Source: Pseudomonadota bacterium (GTDB taxonomy: Bacteria; Pseudomonadota; Gammaproteobacteria; Burkholderiales; SG8-39). From it: a stretch of 64,000 nt of DNA. Position numbers and translations under genes: made by a program. Of this stretch, positions 50,504-60,520 are shown piece after piece. How positions within the stretch are numbered: position 1 is the first letter of the stretch; every line of letters begins with the position of its first letter. The notes under the pieces are model-generated. The model searched no databases. It saw only the letters and a list, made by a program, of their open reading frames with translations, and was not told the DNA's origin. Location of the stretch: contig CANGMI010000002.1 in the NCBI GenBank assembly GCA_947455195.1, forward strand, positions 579,429 through 643,428, read 5' to 3'.

Positions 50504-52738
50504 ATGCTTCAGCGCGCAACGAACTACTACGACGACCTCTTGGATCGATTGATCGCTGACGGTGTGGCTCTGCCAGTCGTCGTCGAGCGAGTGGCTGCCG
50601 CCTACCTGGATAGAAAGCCGCTGCCCGTCGGCAAGAAGAAGCTCACGAAGAAGGAGCGCGACAGCCTGTTCTGGTCCAGTAATGTGGTGAGGAAATGCCC
50701 GCCAGAGTCGTGGAACGTCGAGGCAATGTCGTTCGCCCTCGCGCGATACCTTGGCCAGGAGCCGGTCGCTGCTGATGGTTTGGTGGCCCGGGTGGCGCGC
50801 GACGCACCCGATGCGTTGATCCGCGCCGTCAGGTATTCCGGGCTTGTTCTGAACCCGCACTCTCCGCGACGAGTTGAGCTGGAGCAGGCCGCGGCCGAAG
50901 GCGAAGCAGTGGCCGAGCTGTGCCGCGTGCTCGACTTGTTTGCGCTGGCACATCGCGAACGGGTCGCGGCCGTGGAGGCGCTGCAGGCGCGGCTGGCGGA
51001 GCTGTCGGTCTTCGACCTCTTGATCTACGCGAGCCTCTACGCCTTCGAGGTTCTGGTTCCAAGGGACTTCAAGGTAAAGGCGCTTGCACTGCCTTCGAGG
51101 GTTGATCTCGAGCTCGCCTGGGATGCACTCAGCGATCTGCTCGCGTGGAAGCTCGCGGGCGCCAGCATCTCGTCTCTGAAGCTGACTGACGACATCATTG
51201 GGAGGTCGGTCGCACGGCATCTTCGCCCGATCCTGTTCGAATCCGGTACGGCGAGCTCCAACGAGGCCGTTAAGAATCTTCGCGCTCTTCACGCGCTGAT
51301 GGACGCGCAGATCGAGTTGAACGAGTTCACCGCCAGGTCGGCGGATGCGTTCTGCTACGACGACGGCATTCGATTCGAGCGGCGGGGCGATCGGCTCGAG
51401 ATCGCCGAGGTGGATCCGGCCGCACGGGCTGCGTGGCAGAACGATGGGCGGAAGCTTGAGCGCCTGCATGGCTACTGGTTCCACCGCGCAATGGACATGT
51501 ACTTCGAGCAGGTCGTCTCCGATCCGGCCAAGTGGGCGATCGGCCGACCGGAGAATGCGGACGCCAATCGTTTGGCCTGGCTACGGGCGCTGCAAGCGCA
51601 GCTTCGCTTGCGTGAGGCGTACGGTGTCGCCGACGAAGTGACTTCCGCGTCCGGAGACACCGTCGATCTCTTCCGAGGGCTGCTGTCGCTCAACTATATG
51701 TCGGTATTCTTCCAACGGGACTTCCTGGCAGCCTTTGCGGAGCGCCTTGATGCGTCGGGGAACTGGATCGTCGCTTTGCGGCGTCTGACCATGGACGGCC
51801 TGCGCGAAGGGTTTCAAAACCGGCTGCCGCTCACCTGGTCGGATCGAGACTCGAAGGTGGCCAACATCACCGGGTGGACCGTCACCGCATCCGAGCCCAA
51901 AGGCAATCCCAGAATGGCATCCGCGATCCTGGACTTCTGGACCTACGACATGGTCGCGATGGCAGAACGCCTCCAGCGCAACGAGCCAGGTCTTCAGCCC
52001 CATCTGTTCGAGCGACCGGTTCTCAAGTTCGGAGCGACGCTGGTTCAGTTGCCATGGATCGTTGGCCTGCAGAACAACAGCTCGGCTGCGATCAACAATC
52101 TGAGGCGACTCGGCGCTCGACGCGGGCAAGCTCGGGACGAGGCGCAACGGATTGAGGCAGGCCTGGCACAGCTATTCGAGACGCGTGGATTCAAGACGCT
52201 GCTGAATTGGAAGCCCTTGCGCGACGTGGACGATCCTGGCGAGGTGGACCTGATCGCCACCCTCGATGGGCATCTGTTCGTCATCGAGGTGAAGTCGACG
52301 TTCATGCGCCGATCTCAGCGGGACGCGTGGCTGCACGCCACCACCACGCTTCGCAAGGCAGGCGATCAGCTTCGCCGCAAGGTCGAAGCGGTGTCGCTGG
52401 CAATTGCCTCGAATCCCGAGCTGCGCGCGTTGCTCGACTTGACCGAGGATCGGGTCCCAACTCGCCAACATGGTTGGATCGCCGACACATCCATCGAGTA
52501 CGACCACCAGCGCTTCGCCGGCTTTCTGAAGGTCTCAGTTGAAGAGCTGTTGATCGCGCTTCGCGATGATCGTCATCTCTTGAACGACCCCAATGGTTTG
52601 CTCGCCGGGGACTATGTAGCAGACCAGTCGCGTGAAGCCGATGCGAGCAGATCTGCCTGGACTCTGTATCCGGACGGGTTCGGTGCAGAGCGCTTCATTG
52701 AGGTGATCGAGACGGGGGCTGTTTGGGACCCTACTTGA
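50504..52738 (+). CDS. Large unrecognised protein with C-terminal PD-(D/E)XK nuclease domain
   Basis: This 744-residue protein has a long, mainly helical N-terminal part without motifs I recognise. The C-terminal 200 residues contain a PD-(D/E)XK core: an upstream helix with ETRGFKTLLNW, then GEVDLI (Asp582) and FVIEVKS (Glu595, Lys597). Such cores occur in restriction enzymes and many anti-phage proteins. ATG 50504 is chosen because a GGGGA site precedes it and the in-frame GTG at 50444 has none. It follows the zinc-ribbon gene by 228 bp on the same strand. Function unknown; DNA cleavage is inferred from the motif. Confidence 0.7.
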   Translation: MLQRATNYYDDLLDRLIADGVALPVVVERVAAAYLDRKPLPVGKKKLTKKERDSLFWSSNVVRKCPPESWNVEAMSFALARYLGQEPVAADGLVARVARDAPDALIRAVRYSGLVLNPHSPRRVELEQAAAEGEAVAELCRVLDLFALAHRERVAAVEALQARLAELSVFDLLIYASLYAFEVLVPRDFKVKALALPSRVDLELAWDALSDLLAWKLAGASISSLKLTDDIIGRSVARHLRPILFESGTASSNEAVKNLRALHALMDAQIELNEFTARSADAFCYDDGIRFERRGDRLEIAEVDPAARAAWQNDGRKLERLHGYWFHRAMDMYFEQVVSDPAKWAIGRPENADANRLAWLRALQAQLRLREAYGVADEVTSASGDTVDLFRGLLSLNYMSVFFQRDFLAAFAERLDASGNWIVALRRLTMDGLREGFQNRLPLTWSDRDSKVANITGWTVTASEPKGNPRMASAILDFWTYDMVAMAERLQRNEPGLQPHLFERPVLKFGATLVQLPWIVGLQNNSSAAINNLRRLGARRGQARDEAQRIEAGLAQLFETRGFKTLLNWKPLRDVDDPGEVDLIATLDGHLFVIEVKSTFMRRSQRDAWLHATTTLRKAGDQLRRKVEAVSLAIASNPELRALLDLTEDRVPTRQHGWIADTSIEYDHQRFAGFLKVSVEELLIALRDDRHLLNDPNGLLAGDYVADQSREADASRSAWTLYPDGFGAERFIEVIETGAVWDPT

Positions 52739-52851
52739 ACGCGCTGATGGCCAACGGCGCCGTCAGTAGTCAGTGCTGTCCCTGGGTGAAGCGTTCTGCG
52801 AAAATGGTCGGGATCGATCTGGCTCTTGCCCTTCGCCGATGGGTGGGCGTC

Positions 52852-52865
52852 TCGATAGATCTCGA
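52852..52865. repeat. 14-bp direct repeat, left copy (before the DUF1254 gene)
   Basis: TCGATAGATCTCGA occurs here and again at 54683-54696, on the same strand, enclosing the DUF1254 gene. Flanking bases differ. Confidence 0.6.
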
Positions 52866-52919
52866 CATTCGTTGAAATCGCCTCCGGTCGAATTGCCCAC
52901 AATCCAAGGAAGAAGAACC

Positions 52920-54458
52920 ATGCCAGCCTGTCGTTTCTCAGTTGTTTGCCTGTTTCTGCTTGCCTCGGCGGCTTTGGCAATCGGCGGGGCCCATGCGCAG
53001 ACCTCCAATGCTCCGCAGCCGCCCCAGCAGTACAAGTTCTCGACCCGCATCGCGCCTGGCGTGGCGATTCCGGACAGCGTCGAGAGCCGACTGGGCACGC
53101 TGAAGTTCTTCGACGGCTTCCCGGACGACGCGACCGTCGAGAAGCTCTATGACAGTCTCGACTTCCAGCGCGCGGTGCAGGCGTACCTGCTGGGGCTGCC
53201 GCCGGTCAATCAGCTGGCGAACCGCAAAGGCATCCTCGAGGTGGGACCGGCCAACACGACCGTGCCGATCTTCGAGACGATGATGAATGCGCGGTCCGTC
53301 TTCCTCACGCCGAACAACAACACGCCGTACACCTGGTTCTGGCTGGACCTGCGCAACGGCCCGCTGGTCGTCGAGGTCCCGCCGAATGTCCTCGGATTGC
53401 TCGACGACATGTGGTATCGCTTTGTCATCGATATCGGGATGGTGGGGCCGGACAAGGGCAAAGGCGGCAAGTACCTGATTCTCCCGCCTGGGTACAAGGG
53501 CAAGGTCCCCGCCGGTTACTTCGTGGCGCGATCGGCGACGTACAGCAACTGGATCGCGTGGCGCACGTTCCTGGAGAACGGCGACCCGAAGCCGGGCGTG
53601 GATCGCGTCAAGAAATACACGAAGATCTACCCGCTGTCGCAGGCCGGCAATCCGCCGAAGCTGAACTTCGTCGACGTTTCCGGGCGGGATTTCAACACGG
53701 TCGGTCCGGCCGACTATCCGTTCTGGGAGTACCTCAACCAGGTGGTGCAGGAAGAGCCGACCGAGTCGGTCGATCCGACGACGCTGGGGCTGTGGGCCTC
53801 GATCGGCATCCAGAAGGGCAAGCCCTTCAATCCCGATGCGCGCATGAAGAAGATCCTCACCGAAGCGGCGCTGGTGGGCGATGCGACGGCCCGCGCCATC
53901 ATGTACCGCTGGCGTACGCCCGAGGGGTTCTTCTATCCGGACACGAAGAGCGCATGGCGCCGGGGGTTTGTCGGCGGCTACCGGTTCGAGGAGAACGGTG
54001 CGCGCATTCTTGACGGCTACGCGGGGTTCTTCTTCTACGCCACCGGCGTGACGCCGGCCATGGATTCGATGGCAGTCGGACAGGGGTCGCAATACATGGC
54101 GGCCTTCGTGGATTCGAAGGGCCAGCCGCTCGATGGGGGCAAGACCTACCGGCTGCACCTGCCGCCGAACATTCCAGTCGCCAATTTCTGGTCGGTGATT
54201 CTCTACGACAACCAAACGCGCTCGATGCTCCAGACGGACCAGCAGTGGCCGGCCGTCAGCAGCCAGACCAAGGGGCTAGTGGTCAATCCGGACAGTTCGG
54301 TGGACGTGTACTTCGGACCGGTCGCGCCGAAGGGCAAGGAGAGCAACTGGGTGCAGACCGTTCCCGGCAAGGGCTGGAATACGCTGATGCGGCTATACGG
54401 CCCGCTGCAGCCCTGGTTCGACAAGACGTGGCGGCCGGGAGAGATCGAGCTGCAGTAA
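52920..54458 (+). CDS. Secreted DUF1254/DUF1214 protein
   Basis: This 512-residue periplasmic protein has a signal peptide (FSVVCLFLLASAALAIGGAHAQ). A DUF1254 domain (FQRAVQAYLLGLPPVNQLANRKG; TVPIFETMMNARSVFLTPNNNTPYTWFWLDL in parts) is followed by a C-terminal DUF1214 domain (LHLPPNIPVANFWSVILYDNQTRSML; NWVQTVPGKGWNTLMRLYGPLQPWFDKTW in parts). The biochemical role is unknown; family members are widespread secreted proteins and are not linked to defence. ATG 52920 has AAGGA upstream. It is the last GC-rich gene before the composition shift, so it may be ordinary accessory cargo or chromosomal flank. Confidence 0.93.
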   Translation: MPACRFSVVCLFLLASAALAIGGAHAQTSNAPQPPQQYKFSTRIAPGVAIPDSVESRLGTLKFFDGFPDDATVEKLYDSLDFQRAVQAYLLGLPPVNQLANRKGILEVGPANTTVPIFETMMNARSVFLTPNNNTPYTWFWLDLRNGPLVVEVPPNVLGLLDDMWYRFVIDIGMVGPDKGKGGKYLILPPGYKGKVPAGYFVARSATYSNWIAWRTFLENGDPKPGVDRVKKYTKIYPLSQAGNPPKLNFVDVSGRDFNTVGPADYPFWEYLNQVVQEEPTESVDPTTLGLWASIGIQKGKPFNPDARMKKILTEAALVGDATARAIMYRWRTPEGFFYPDTKSAWRRGFVGGYRFEENGARILDGYAGFFFYATGVTPAMDSMAVGQGSQYMAAFVDSKGQPLDGGKTYRLHLPPNIPVANFWSVILYDNQTRSMLQTDQQWPAVSSQTKGLVVNPDSSVDVYFGPVAPKGKESNWVQTVPGKGWNTLMRLYGPLQPWFDKTWRPGEIELQ

Positions 54459-54544
54459 ACGGCTGCGCCTGCACCCGCGTGGGAGGATAGAAGGTGGACG
54501 ACCAGTCGGAGTTGCTGAGCGACGGCGCCGCTTCGGCGTGATCG

Positions 54545-54776
54545 TGACGGTAAAAAAATGGGCGAAAAGTTCAGTTGCGACAATAAGTTAAGGCGTTTGA
54601 TGCCGGCCCTTCCGCGGCGCTTCCCTGAGCGGCGCGGACACGCGCCGACGGTCTCGGGAATCGTCGTCTGAGTCGATAGATGTCGATAGATCTCGAAAGG
54701 TCACTTCAGACCGAATCGCCTGCAAACCCGCGCCAATGCTGGTGCTCCGCACTTTGACGGTAAAAATGACGGTAAA
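54545..54776. repeat. Short direct repeats TGACGGTAAA at the composition boundary
   Basis: TGACGGTAAAAA occurs at 54545-54556 and 54755-54766, with a tandem third copy TGACGGTAAA at 54767-54776. Between them, GTCGATAGAT is repeated in tandem at 54672-54681 and 54682-54691. Such clustered repeats next to an integrase gene are typical of arm-type or accessory binding sites, but a core attachment site cannot be identified without the other element end. Confidence 0.5.
54683..54696. repeat. 14-bp direct repeat, right copy (after the DUF1254 gene)
   Basis: TCGATAGATCTCGA, identical to 52852-52865, lies within the GTCGATAGAT tandem. The pair brackets 1.8 kb containing the DUF1254 gene. Confidence 0.6.
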
Positions 54777-54859
54777 TTTCGGCGGAGCAGCCTCAGGTTC
54801 ATTGCAAATCAACAGCTTAGAAGGCTCGTTGATGATTGAGTGGGAGTAATTTTTGTGAC

Positions 54860-54930
54860 GTAAGTTGTTGATTTTAAAGGATTTACAACTTACACAAAAG
54901 TTTCACACAGCAAATAAGTCGTTGATTTTA
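54860..54930. repeat. Repeat cluster upstream of the integrase
   Basis: TAAGTTGTTGATTTTA (54861-54876) and TAAGTCGTTGATTTTA (54915-54930) are 15/16 identical direct repeats. GTAAGTTGT (54860-54868) and ACAACTTAC (54885-54893) form a 9-bp inverted repeat. All lie within 150 bp upstream of the integrase start, where integrase, excisionase or repressor sites are expected. Confidence 0.5.
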
Positions 54931-55010
54931 TTGGGCGCTGACAGTACAGTTGCACGTAAACCTGCACAAAAAAGTGCTTATGGAAATTCGTAAGTGCTTC
55001 TACGCCCAAC

Positions 55011-56360
55011 ATGACACTGAAAAAAACTGAGTACACAGACGACGAAATAGCGATATACGACGAAGCAGTCATATACAAACGTGGTGACTACTGGCAGATG
55101 CGTATGTGGCTACAGAAAGAGAAAAAGTACGCTCGGTTCAGTCTCAGGACACGAAATAGAGACACAGCAATAGACAAAGCCAAAAAGCAGTATCTTGAAC
55201 TGCTGGGGATGCAGCAAGCTGGTAAGTCCTACTTTTCTCTAACTACAAAGCAGGGCGTAGAGCTTTACCTCGCACAGCGCAGCAAGGATGTAGCAGCCGG
55301 AATTATTGTGCAAGGGCGGCACAAAACAATTGCTACACATTTGCAGCATTGGTTGAAATTCATCGGCAAGGATACAAAGCTAAAAGAGCTTGAACGCACT
55401 GATTGCGAAAATTACTTTCATGAGCGCCATCAAACTAAAAAGCGCAACGTGATCAAAATCAGTCAATCCACAATTCTCAACGAGCAAAGCACTATCAACG
55501 CCATGATGTCATGGCTTTTTAAAAGGAACGAGTCACCGATAGATGCTTTTGACTTTAAAAAACTCAAGCCAATAGACTCGGGAGATCTGGCATTAAAGCG
55601 TCCTGTATTTACAAAGGGTAAGCTAGATCGAATGAATCAAGTGCTGCTTAAATATATTCGCGAACCAGCAGACGACAAAAACGATAAGAACAATGCAACA
55701 AAGGCGATATGCGGCTGCTTCAACGGTATTGCAATGTTGACTGGCATGCGCCGAGGCGAGATGTTGCAACTCAAGTGGAAGTACATCAAGTCCTCGGAAG
55801 TACTGCCTGCGGTAAATTTGAAGAATACAAAATCACCCGATGCACTCTTTGAAATCACTGTACCTGGCGCCATCAGTAAAGTAAGGCGCACTAGGCAGTT
55901 TATGGTTGGAGACACTGGCTACGTTTTTCAATTGCTTCACCTTGCAGCTAAGCGTGTCAAATTCAAGGATACTCCAAGCACATACACCCAAAAGACCGAA
56001 GCATTCCTTTTCAAAAATCTCGGGCTTTTGCTAAAAGAAATTGCTGATGATTTGGTCTTTAGCATTGATGGAGAAACTCCAATCACGCCTAGAGCAATAT
56101 ACGTGCATTTTGAAAATTTACTGGAGCGAGCAGAAATTGCAGATGCAAGCGAGCGCGGCATAGTTCCCTACAGCTTTAGACACTCATTCATAACGCATAA
56201 AGTGAATAGTGGACTAGACTTGGTATCAGTCGCTGAAATATGCGGAACAAGTGTTGCCCAGATCGAAAAGACGTATTACAGGACAACCCGAGAAAAGATG
56301 AAGACGAATGCGCTTCTAGACTACGACGTTGTCAATGGCGCTATTGTTCGCAGTCAGTAA
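55011..56360 (+). CDS. Tyrosine recombinase (integrase)
   Basis: This 449-residue integrase has an N-terminal arm-binding part (RGDYWQMRMWLQKEKKYARFSLRTRNRDTAI, in parts), a core-binding domain and a catalytic domain with Arg in GMRRGEMLQL, the SFRHSFITH box (His-x-x-Arg) and the tyrosine in VAQIEKTYYRTT. It should catalyse integration and excision of the low-GC element. The gene is far AT-richer (about 40-48% in lines counted) than everything to its left. Start is ATG 55011. It converges on a second recombinase with only 6 bp between the stops. Confidence 0.92.
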   Translation: MTLKKTEYTDDEIAIYDEAVIYKRGDYWQMRMWLQKEKKYARFSLRTRNRDTAIDKAKKQYLELLGMQQAGKSYFSLTTKQGVELYLAQRSKDVAAGIIVQGRHKTIATHLQHWLKFIGKDTKLKELERTDCENYFHERHQTKKRNVIKISQSTILNEQSTINAMMSWLFKRNESPIDAFDFKKLKPIDSGDLALKRPVFTKGKLDRMNQVLLKYIREPADDKNDKNNATKAICGCFNGIAMLTGMRRGEMLQLKWKYIKSSEVLPAVNLKNTKSPDALFEITVPGAISKVRRTRQFMVGDTGYVFQLLHLAAKRVKFKDTPSTYTQKTEAFLFKNLGLLLKEIADDLVFSIDGETPITPRAIYVHFENLLERAEIADASERGIVPYSFRHSFITHKVNSGLDLVSVAEICGTSVAQIEKTYYRTTREKMKTNALLDYDVVNGAIVRSQ

Positions 56361-56366
56361 GCTTTG

Positions 56367-56936
56367 TCAAACAAGCTCAACAGCGTTACGGAGCACGCCT
56401 GGACGCAGGTCGATGTAACGCTGCGTGGTCGCCATGTTCGCGTGCCCAGCCAGCGCCATCATTACCCGCACACTCACACCCTTTTCAGCCAAGTTCGTCA
56501 AAAAGCCACGACGACCGCTGTGGCTGCTGGCACCGTCTAGGCCTGCTTGCTTGTAAATGCCGTTGACCACTTGCGTCAGCGAGTTTGCTGAAAAGCCCTC
56601 GCTGCGCTGCGTGGCAAACAGGGCTTGCTTGGGGTTCGTGACCTTGACCGTTTGCATGTAGCTGGCAAGTTCGCCGCGCATACGCTCGTTCAGCAACACG
56701 CTGCGACTGCGTTTGCCCTTGGTCTGTGCTGCGCTCAAGTTGATTTCGTCGCGCACCGTGTTGTCGCTGGCCAGTACGTCGCACACTCGCAGTGCAGCAA
56801 CTTCGCCAATCCGCATACCCGCTAGGTGCGTGAGCAGCAGGATTGTCCTGTTGCGCTTTGCTTGCTTGGTTTTTGCAACGTAGTCCAGCAGTCGTTGCAG
56901 TTCACGCTCGTTCAGTGTTTTTGCTTGCTTGGTCAT
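56367..56936 (-). CDS. Short tyrosine recombinase (catalytic domain only)
   Basis: This 189-residue protein consists almost only of a catalytic domain: Arg in LAGMRIGEVAAL, a Lys-containing beta turn (TKGKRSRSV), HSGRRGFLT (His-x-x-Arg), LAGHANMATTQRYIDL with the His and the catalytic Tyr. It lacks an arm-binding domain, like small phage- or plasmid-borne XerC-like enzymes that act on short sites. ATG 56936 is preferred to the upstream 56993 start because the conserved region begins there. It is divergent from the hairpin-rich region at 57.06-57.28 kb, which could hold its target. Confidence 0.85.
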   Translation of the reverse strand: MTKQAKTLNERELQRLLDYVAKTKQAKRNRTILLLTHLAGMRIGEVAALRVCDVLASDNTVRDEINLSAAQTKGKRSRSVLLNERMRGELASYMQTVKVTNPKQALFATQRSEGFSANSLTQVVNGIYKQAGLDGASSHSGRRGFLTNLAEKGVSVRVMMALAGHANMATTQRYIDLRPGVLRNAVELV

Positions 56937-57056
56937 ACGCACCTTTCGCTTTGATATTGAAACAGTGCATATATTGTTTTTTCTTATGTTCAAAATTCCT
57001 ACCCCTTTTTGCAGCTCTGCGGCCTCAGCAAAATCAATGACTTAGCTGCACTGATA

Positions 57057-57278
57057 ATGTTTTGTGCAAAACATGCTCAGTTGTATTTAGCTGCGTGACC
57101 GTGGCAAAACAGCCACGAATTGGCGTGCAAACGCTGCAAAGCCCTACAAGCGTTTTTCAGGCTTCGGGCTGGTGCTGATAGCTGCGCTAGCAAGATCGCA
57201 GCGTGTAGGGCTTTTTACGCGGTCTGCGAGCTTGGGCAAAAGGGTGCTGCGGGCTAAAAAATACCGTACAAATTTTTT
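57057..57278. repeat. Non-coding stretch with five inverted repeats
   Basis: The 428 bp between the short recombinase and hsdR contains no gene. It holds an 18-bp palindrome (ATGTTTTG-TG-CAAAACAT, 57057-57074), hairpin CGTGGC/GCCACG (57100-57117), GCGT-GCAA-ACGC (57123-57134), an 11-bp stem AAAGCCCTACA/TGTAGGGCTTT (57138-57148 and 57204-57214) enclosing a GCTGCG/CGCAGC stem (57181-57202) and followed by T5, and AAAAAAT/ATTTTTT (57256-57278). It could be a recombination site, a structured RNA with terminator, or an origin. Confidence 0.5.
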
Positions 57279-57421
57279 GCGCTGAAGTACTTACGCTTTT
57301 GAGGTGGTGATTTTTGACCACTGGCCTTCCATTACGCAGCCATCGTGAGCGTCGCGAAAATGAAGCTGCTTCCAGAAGGGAGGTGAGAATTGATTGTCAC
57401 TGAGTTATACGAACCAATCTT

Positions 57422-60400
57422 TTAGATCTGACCGCCCACACCTTTGAACTTTTCCACAAAAGCCGCGATTTTCTGGAACACACTTTGCTTTTTGGTCAGA
57501 TACTGTGGATTGAGCGGACTCATCTTCGGAAGAACGGCATTCAGTTCCGTGCCACTGTCACTGGCGAACTCACGCTTTAGGGATGCGGTGATGTAGCGCT
57601 TCGCTGCCTGTGCGTTCAGGCTCTCGGACTGGATCAATTCTTGGGCTTCACGTTGCTGCTCGGCTTGCGCAAAGGTGAAGAAAGCGTCAATGACGCTGGC
57701 CTTGTCGCCAATCTGATCGAGATCTGTATTGTTGATGAAGTCCACGAGCAAGCTCTCTTTGGCGCGATTGCCCAGGCTGCCCCGAATAACGCGGCGAACT
57801 TCATCCACTAGGTCTGATTTGCTCTTGATTTTTGTGTTGTGCTCGAAAATCAATTCCAGGATGTAGTCCAGATTGATTTCCTGCGACTTGAGCAGATCCA
57901 CCTCAAAGACCACATCATCCCAGTCGATGGCTGATTTGTCTTTCTCAGCCGAAGATTGTTCCCGGCGCTGCCAGTCGCGCACATCGTTGTAAGTTGATCG
58001 GTAATCCTGGATTTTTCGCTCGGCGGGAAGAGTGATGGCAGTCAGTGTAGTCAGGTCGTCATCTGACAGATAGTGCTTGGCTTTGAACGCCTCCACAGCT
58101 GCGGTGTCCTTCAAGTCAACGCTTTGCAGCTCTTTTAAGCTGGCGAACTCATCGTAGTTCTGTAGAACATTTTCGATGCGCAAATATTCGCCGAAGAGTT
58201 TGACAAAGGCTTTCTTGTCGACTTCCTTCTCAATTGATGCGGGATCTGGAAAGCGTGTTTCAAGCTCTTTGACCACATCCACAAAGCCACGTCGCGCTTC
58301 ACCAGTAGCCACATCGGTGAACCCCTCCATGTACTCCTTGTAGCTTTTCTCCAGCACAACGTTCTTGGTGTTTTTGTCACCGAAGAGGGTGATGGCGTCA
58401 ATGGTCGCCTGCTCTAGGTCACGGAAGGTAACAATGTTGCCGAAGGTCTTGGTGGCGTCAAAAATCCGGTTGGTGCGCGAGAAGGCTTGCATCAAGCCGT
58501 GATAGCGGAGGTTCTTGTCTACAAACAAGGTGTTTAGCGTAGGCGCATCAAAGCCCGTCAGAAACATGCCGACCACAATCAGCAGGTCGATTTCCTTGGC
58601 TTTGACCTGCTTGGCCAAGTCGCGGTAGTAGTTCTGGAAACCGTTGCTGTCGACGCTGAAGTTGGTTTTGAAGAGGGCGTTGTAATCAGTAATGGCAGCA
58701 CTCAGGAATTCCTTGGCGCTGCTGTTCATGGCCGACACTTCAAAACTTTCGTCCAGGATGTCACCAATCGCATCCTGTTCCTCGTTGGCTGCGAAAGAGA
58801 AGATGGTTGCGACTCGCAATGGTTTGTCGTTGTCCATCTGTAGTGCTTTGAAGGACTCGTAATACAGCTTGGCGGCGTCCACACTGCTGACCGCGAACAT
58901 GGCATTGAAGCCTTTATTGCCTGGATGTAGGCGATGGGTCTTCTGCCGGAAATTGTTCAGAATGTACTGGGTGATCTCACGGATGCGGTCTGGATGAAGC
59001 AGGGCCTGCTTGTTCTCTGCTGCGCTCAGCTTCTTCTCATCTAGTTCTGATTCGATGGCCTTGAACTGCGGGCGCACATCGTTGTAATCGACCTTGAACT
59101 TCAGAACCTTTTCATCACGAATCGCATCGGTGATGACATACGAATGTAGTTCACGGCCGAACACGCTTGCCGTGGTCTCTGCGCCCAGCGCGTTTTCCGG
59201 GAAGATGGGTGTGCCTGTGAAACCAAACTGGTAGAACTTTTTGAACTTCTTTTTGAGGTTCTTCTGCGCCTCCCCAAACTGGCTGCGGTGGCATTCATCA
59301 AAAATGAACACGACCTGCTTGCCGTAGATCGGCAGGTCGCTCTCGCTCTTCATCAGGTTGTTGAGCTTCTGGATGGTAGTGACGACGATTTTATTGTCGT
59401 CTATCTCCAGATTTCGCTTCAGGCCTAAAGTGCTGTCTGAACCGTTCACGCTGTCTGGCGAGAAGCGCTGGTATTCCTTCATGGTCTGGTAGTCCAGATC
59501 CTTACGGTCCACTACGAAGAACACCTTGTCAATGAAGTCAAGCTCCGTAGCCAGTCGCGCCGCTTTAAAACTGGTCAGGGTTTTGCCCGAACCCGTGGTG
59601 TGCCAGATGAATCCACCGCCCTCAATCTCACTCCAGCGCTTAGCCTGAAAGGCGCTGTTGATTTTCCAGAGAATCCGCTCCGTGGCTGCGATCTGGTATG
59701 GACGCATAACCAACAAGGTATTGCTGACATCAAACACCGAGTAGTGCAGCAGTACGTTGAGCAAGGTGTTCTTCTGGAAGAATGTAGCCGTGAAGTCCTT
59801 TAGATCCTTGATGAGGCAGTTGTCCGCCTTCGCCCAGTTCATGGTGAAGTCGAAACTATTCTTGTTGCGCTGCGTGGTGTTAGCGAAGTAGCGGCTGTCG
59901 GTACCGTTCGAGATTACAAAAATCTGTAGGTACTTAAACAAGGAATTTTCGCTGTTGAAGCTCTCCTTGCTGTAGCGATGCAACTGATTAAATGCCTCAC
60001 GAATGGCCACGCCACGTTTTTTCAGCTCTACCTGAACCAGCGGGAGGCCATTTACCAGAATCGTCACGTCATAGCGGTTGGCATGCGTACCCGTTTGTTC
60101 AAACTGTTTTATCACCTGTACCTTGTTGCGGGCGATGTTTTTCTTGTCTAGCAGACGAATGTTCTGGATACGACCATCGTCGAAGACGAAGTCGTAGACG
60201 TAGTCATCATGAATCTTGCGGGTTTTTTCGACGATGCCGTCGCTTGGCTTGTCCAGATAGGTCTCGACAAAACGCAGCCACTCGCCATTGGAAAACTGCA
60301 CGCTATTGAGCGCTTGCAGTTGAATGCGAACGTTGGCCAGCATAGCTCCGGGCGTGTTCAGGCCCTGAAGGTATTCATACCCCTGGTTTTGCAGATCAGA

Positions 60401-60520
60401 AATGAACTCACGTTCTAGATCGCTCTCGCTCTGATAACTTTCAGCGACCTTCCACTCTTGGGCATATTGATCAAGAACGATGAAGTTCTTGGATTCGGCG
60501 ATGGCCTTGTAATCAATCAT
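57422..60520 (-). CDS. hsdR: Type I restriction enzyme subunit R
   Basis: This 1,032-residue subunit translocates DNA and cuts unmodified DNA. The N-terminal nuclease has Asp151 in RYDVTILV and Glu165/Lys167 in QVELKK; the motor has Walker A TTGSGKT (Lys313), DECH (408-411) and the helicase C-lobe ([40 protein letters not shown], in parts). The C-terminal helical region binds HsdM/HsdS. ATG 60520 overlaps the upstream prrC-like gene by 8 bp. It is the last gene of the minus-strand hsd operon. Confidence 0.96.
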   Translation of the reverse strand: MIDYKAIAESKNFIVLDQYAQEWKVAESYQSESDLEREFISDLQNQGYEYLQGLNTPGAMLANVRIQLQALNSVQFSNGEWLRFVETYLDKPSDGIVEKTRKIHDDYVYDFVFDDGRIQNIRLLDKKNIARNKVQVIKQFEQTGTHANRYDVTILVNGLPLVQVELKKRGVAIREAFNQLHRYSKESFNSENSLFKYLQIFVISNGTDSRYFANTTQRNKNSFDFTMNWAKADNCLIKDLKDFTATFFQKNTLLNVLLHYSVFDVSNTLLVMRPYQIAATERILWKINSAFQAKRWSEIEGGGFIWHTTGSGKTLTSFKAARLATELDFIDKVFFVVDRKDLDYQTMKEYQRFSPDSVNGSDSTLGLKRNLEIDDNKIVVTTIQKLNNLMKSESDLPIYGKQVVFIFDECHRSQFGEAQKNLKKKFKKFYQFGFTGTPIFPENALGAETTASVFGRELHSYVITDAIRDEKVLKFKVDYNDVRPQFKAIESELDEKKLSAAENKQALLHPDRIREITQYILNNFRQKTHRLHPGNKGFNAMFAVSSVDAAKLYYESFKALQMDNDKPLRVATIFSFAANEEQDAIGDILDESFEVSAMNSSAKEFLSAAITDYNALFKTNFSVDSNGFQNYYRDLAKQVKAKEIDLLIVVGMFLTGFDAPTLNTLFVDKNLRYHGLMQAFSRTNRIFDATKTFGNIVTFRDLEQATIDAITLFGDKNTKNVVLEKSYKEYMEGFTDVATGEARRGFVDVVKELETRFPDPASIEKEVDKKAFVKLFGEYLRIENVLQNYDEFASLKELQSVDLKDTAAVEAFKAKHYLSDDDLTTLTAITLPAERKIQDYRSTYNDVRDWQRREQSSAEKDKSAIDWDDVVFEVDLLKSQEINLDYILELIFEHNTKIKSKSDLVDEVRRVIRGSLGNRAKESLLVDFINNTDLDQIGDKASVIDAFFTFAQAEQQREAQELIQSESLNAQAAKRYITASLKREFASDSGTELNAVLPKMSPLNPQYLTKKQSVFQKIAAFVEKFKGVGGQI

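Noticed and set aside
54459-55010. tRNA gene serving as the integration site
   Set aside because: I found no cloverleaf or CCA-type 3' end next to the integrase; the repeats here do not form one.
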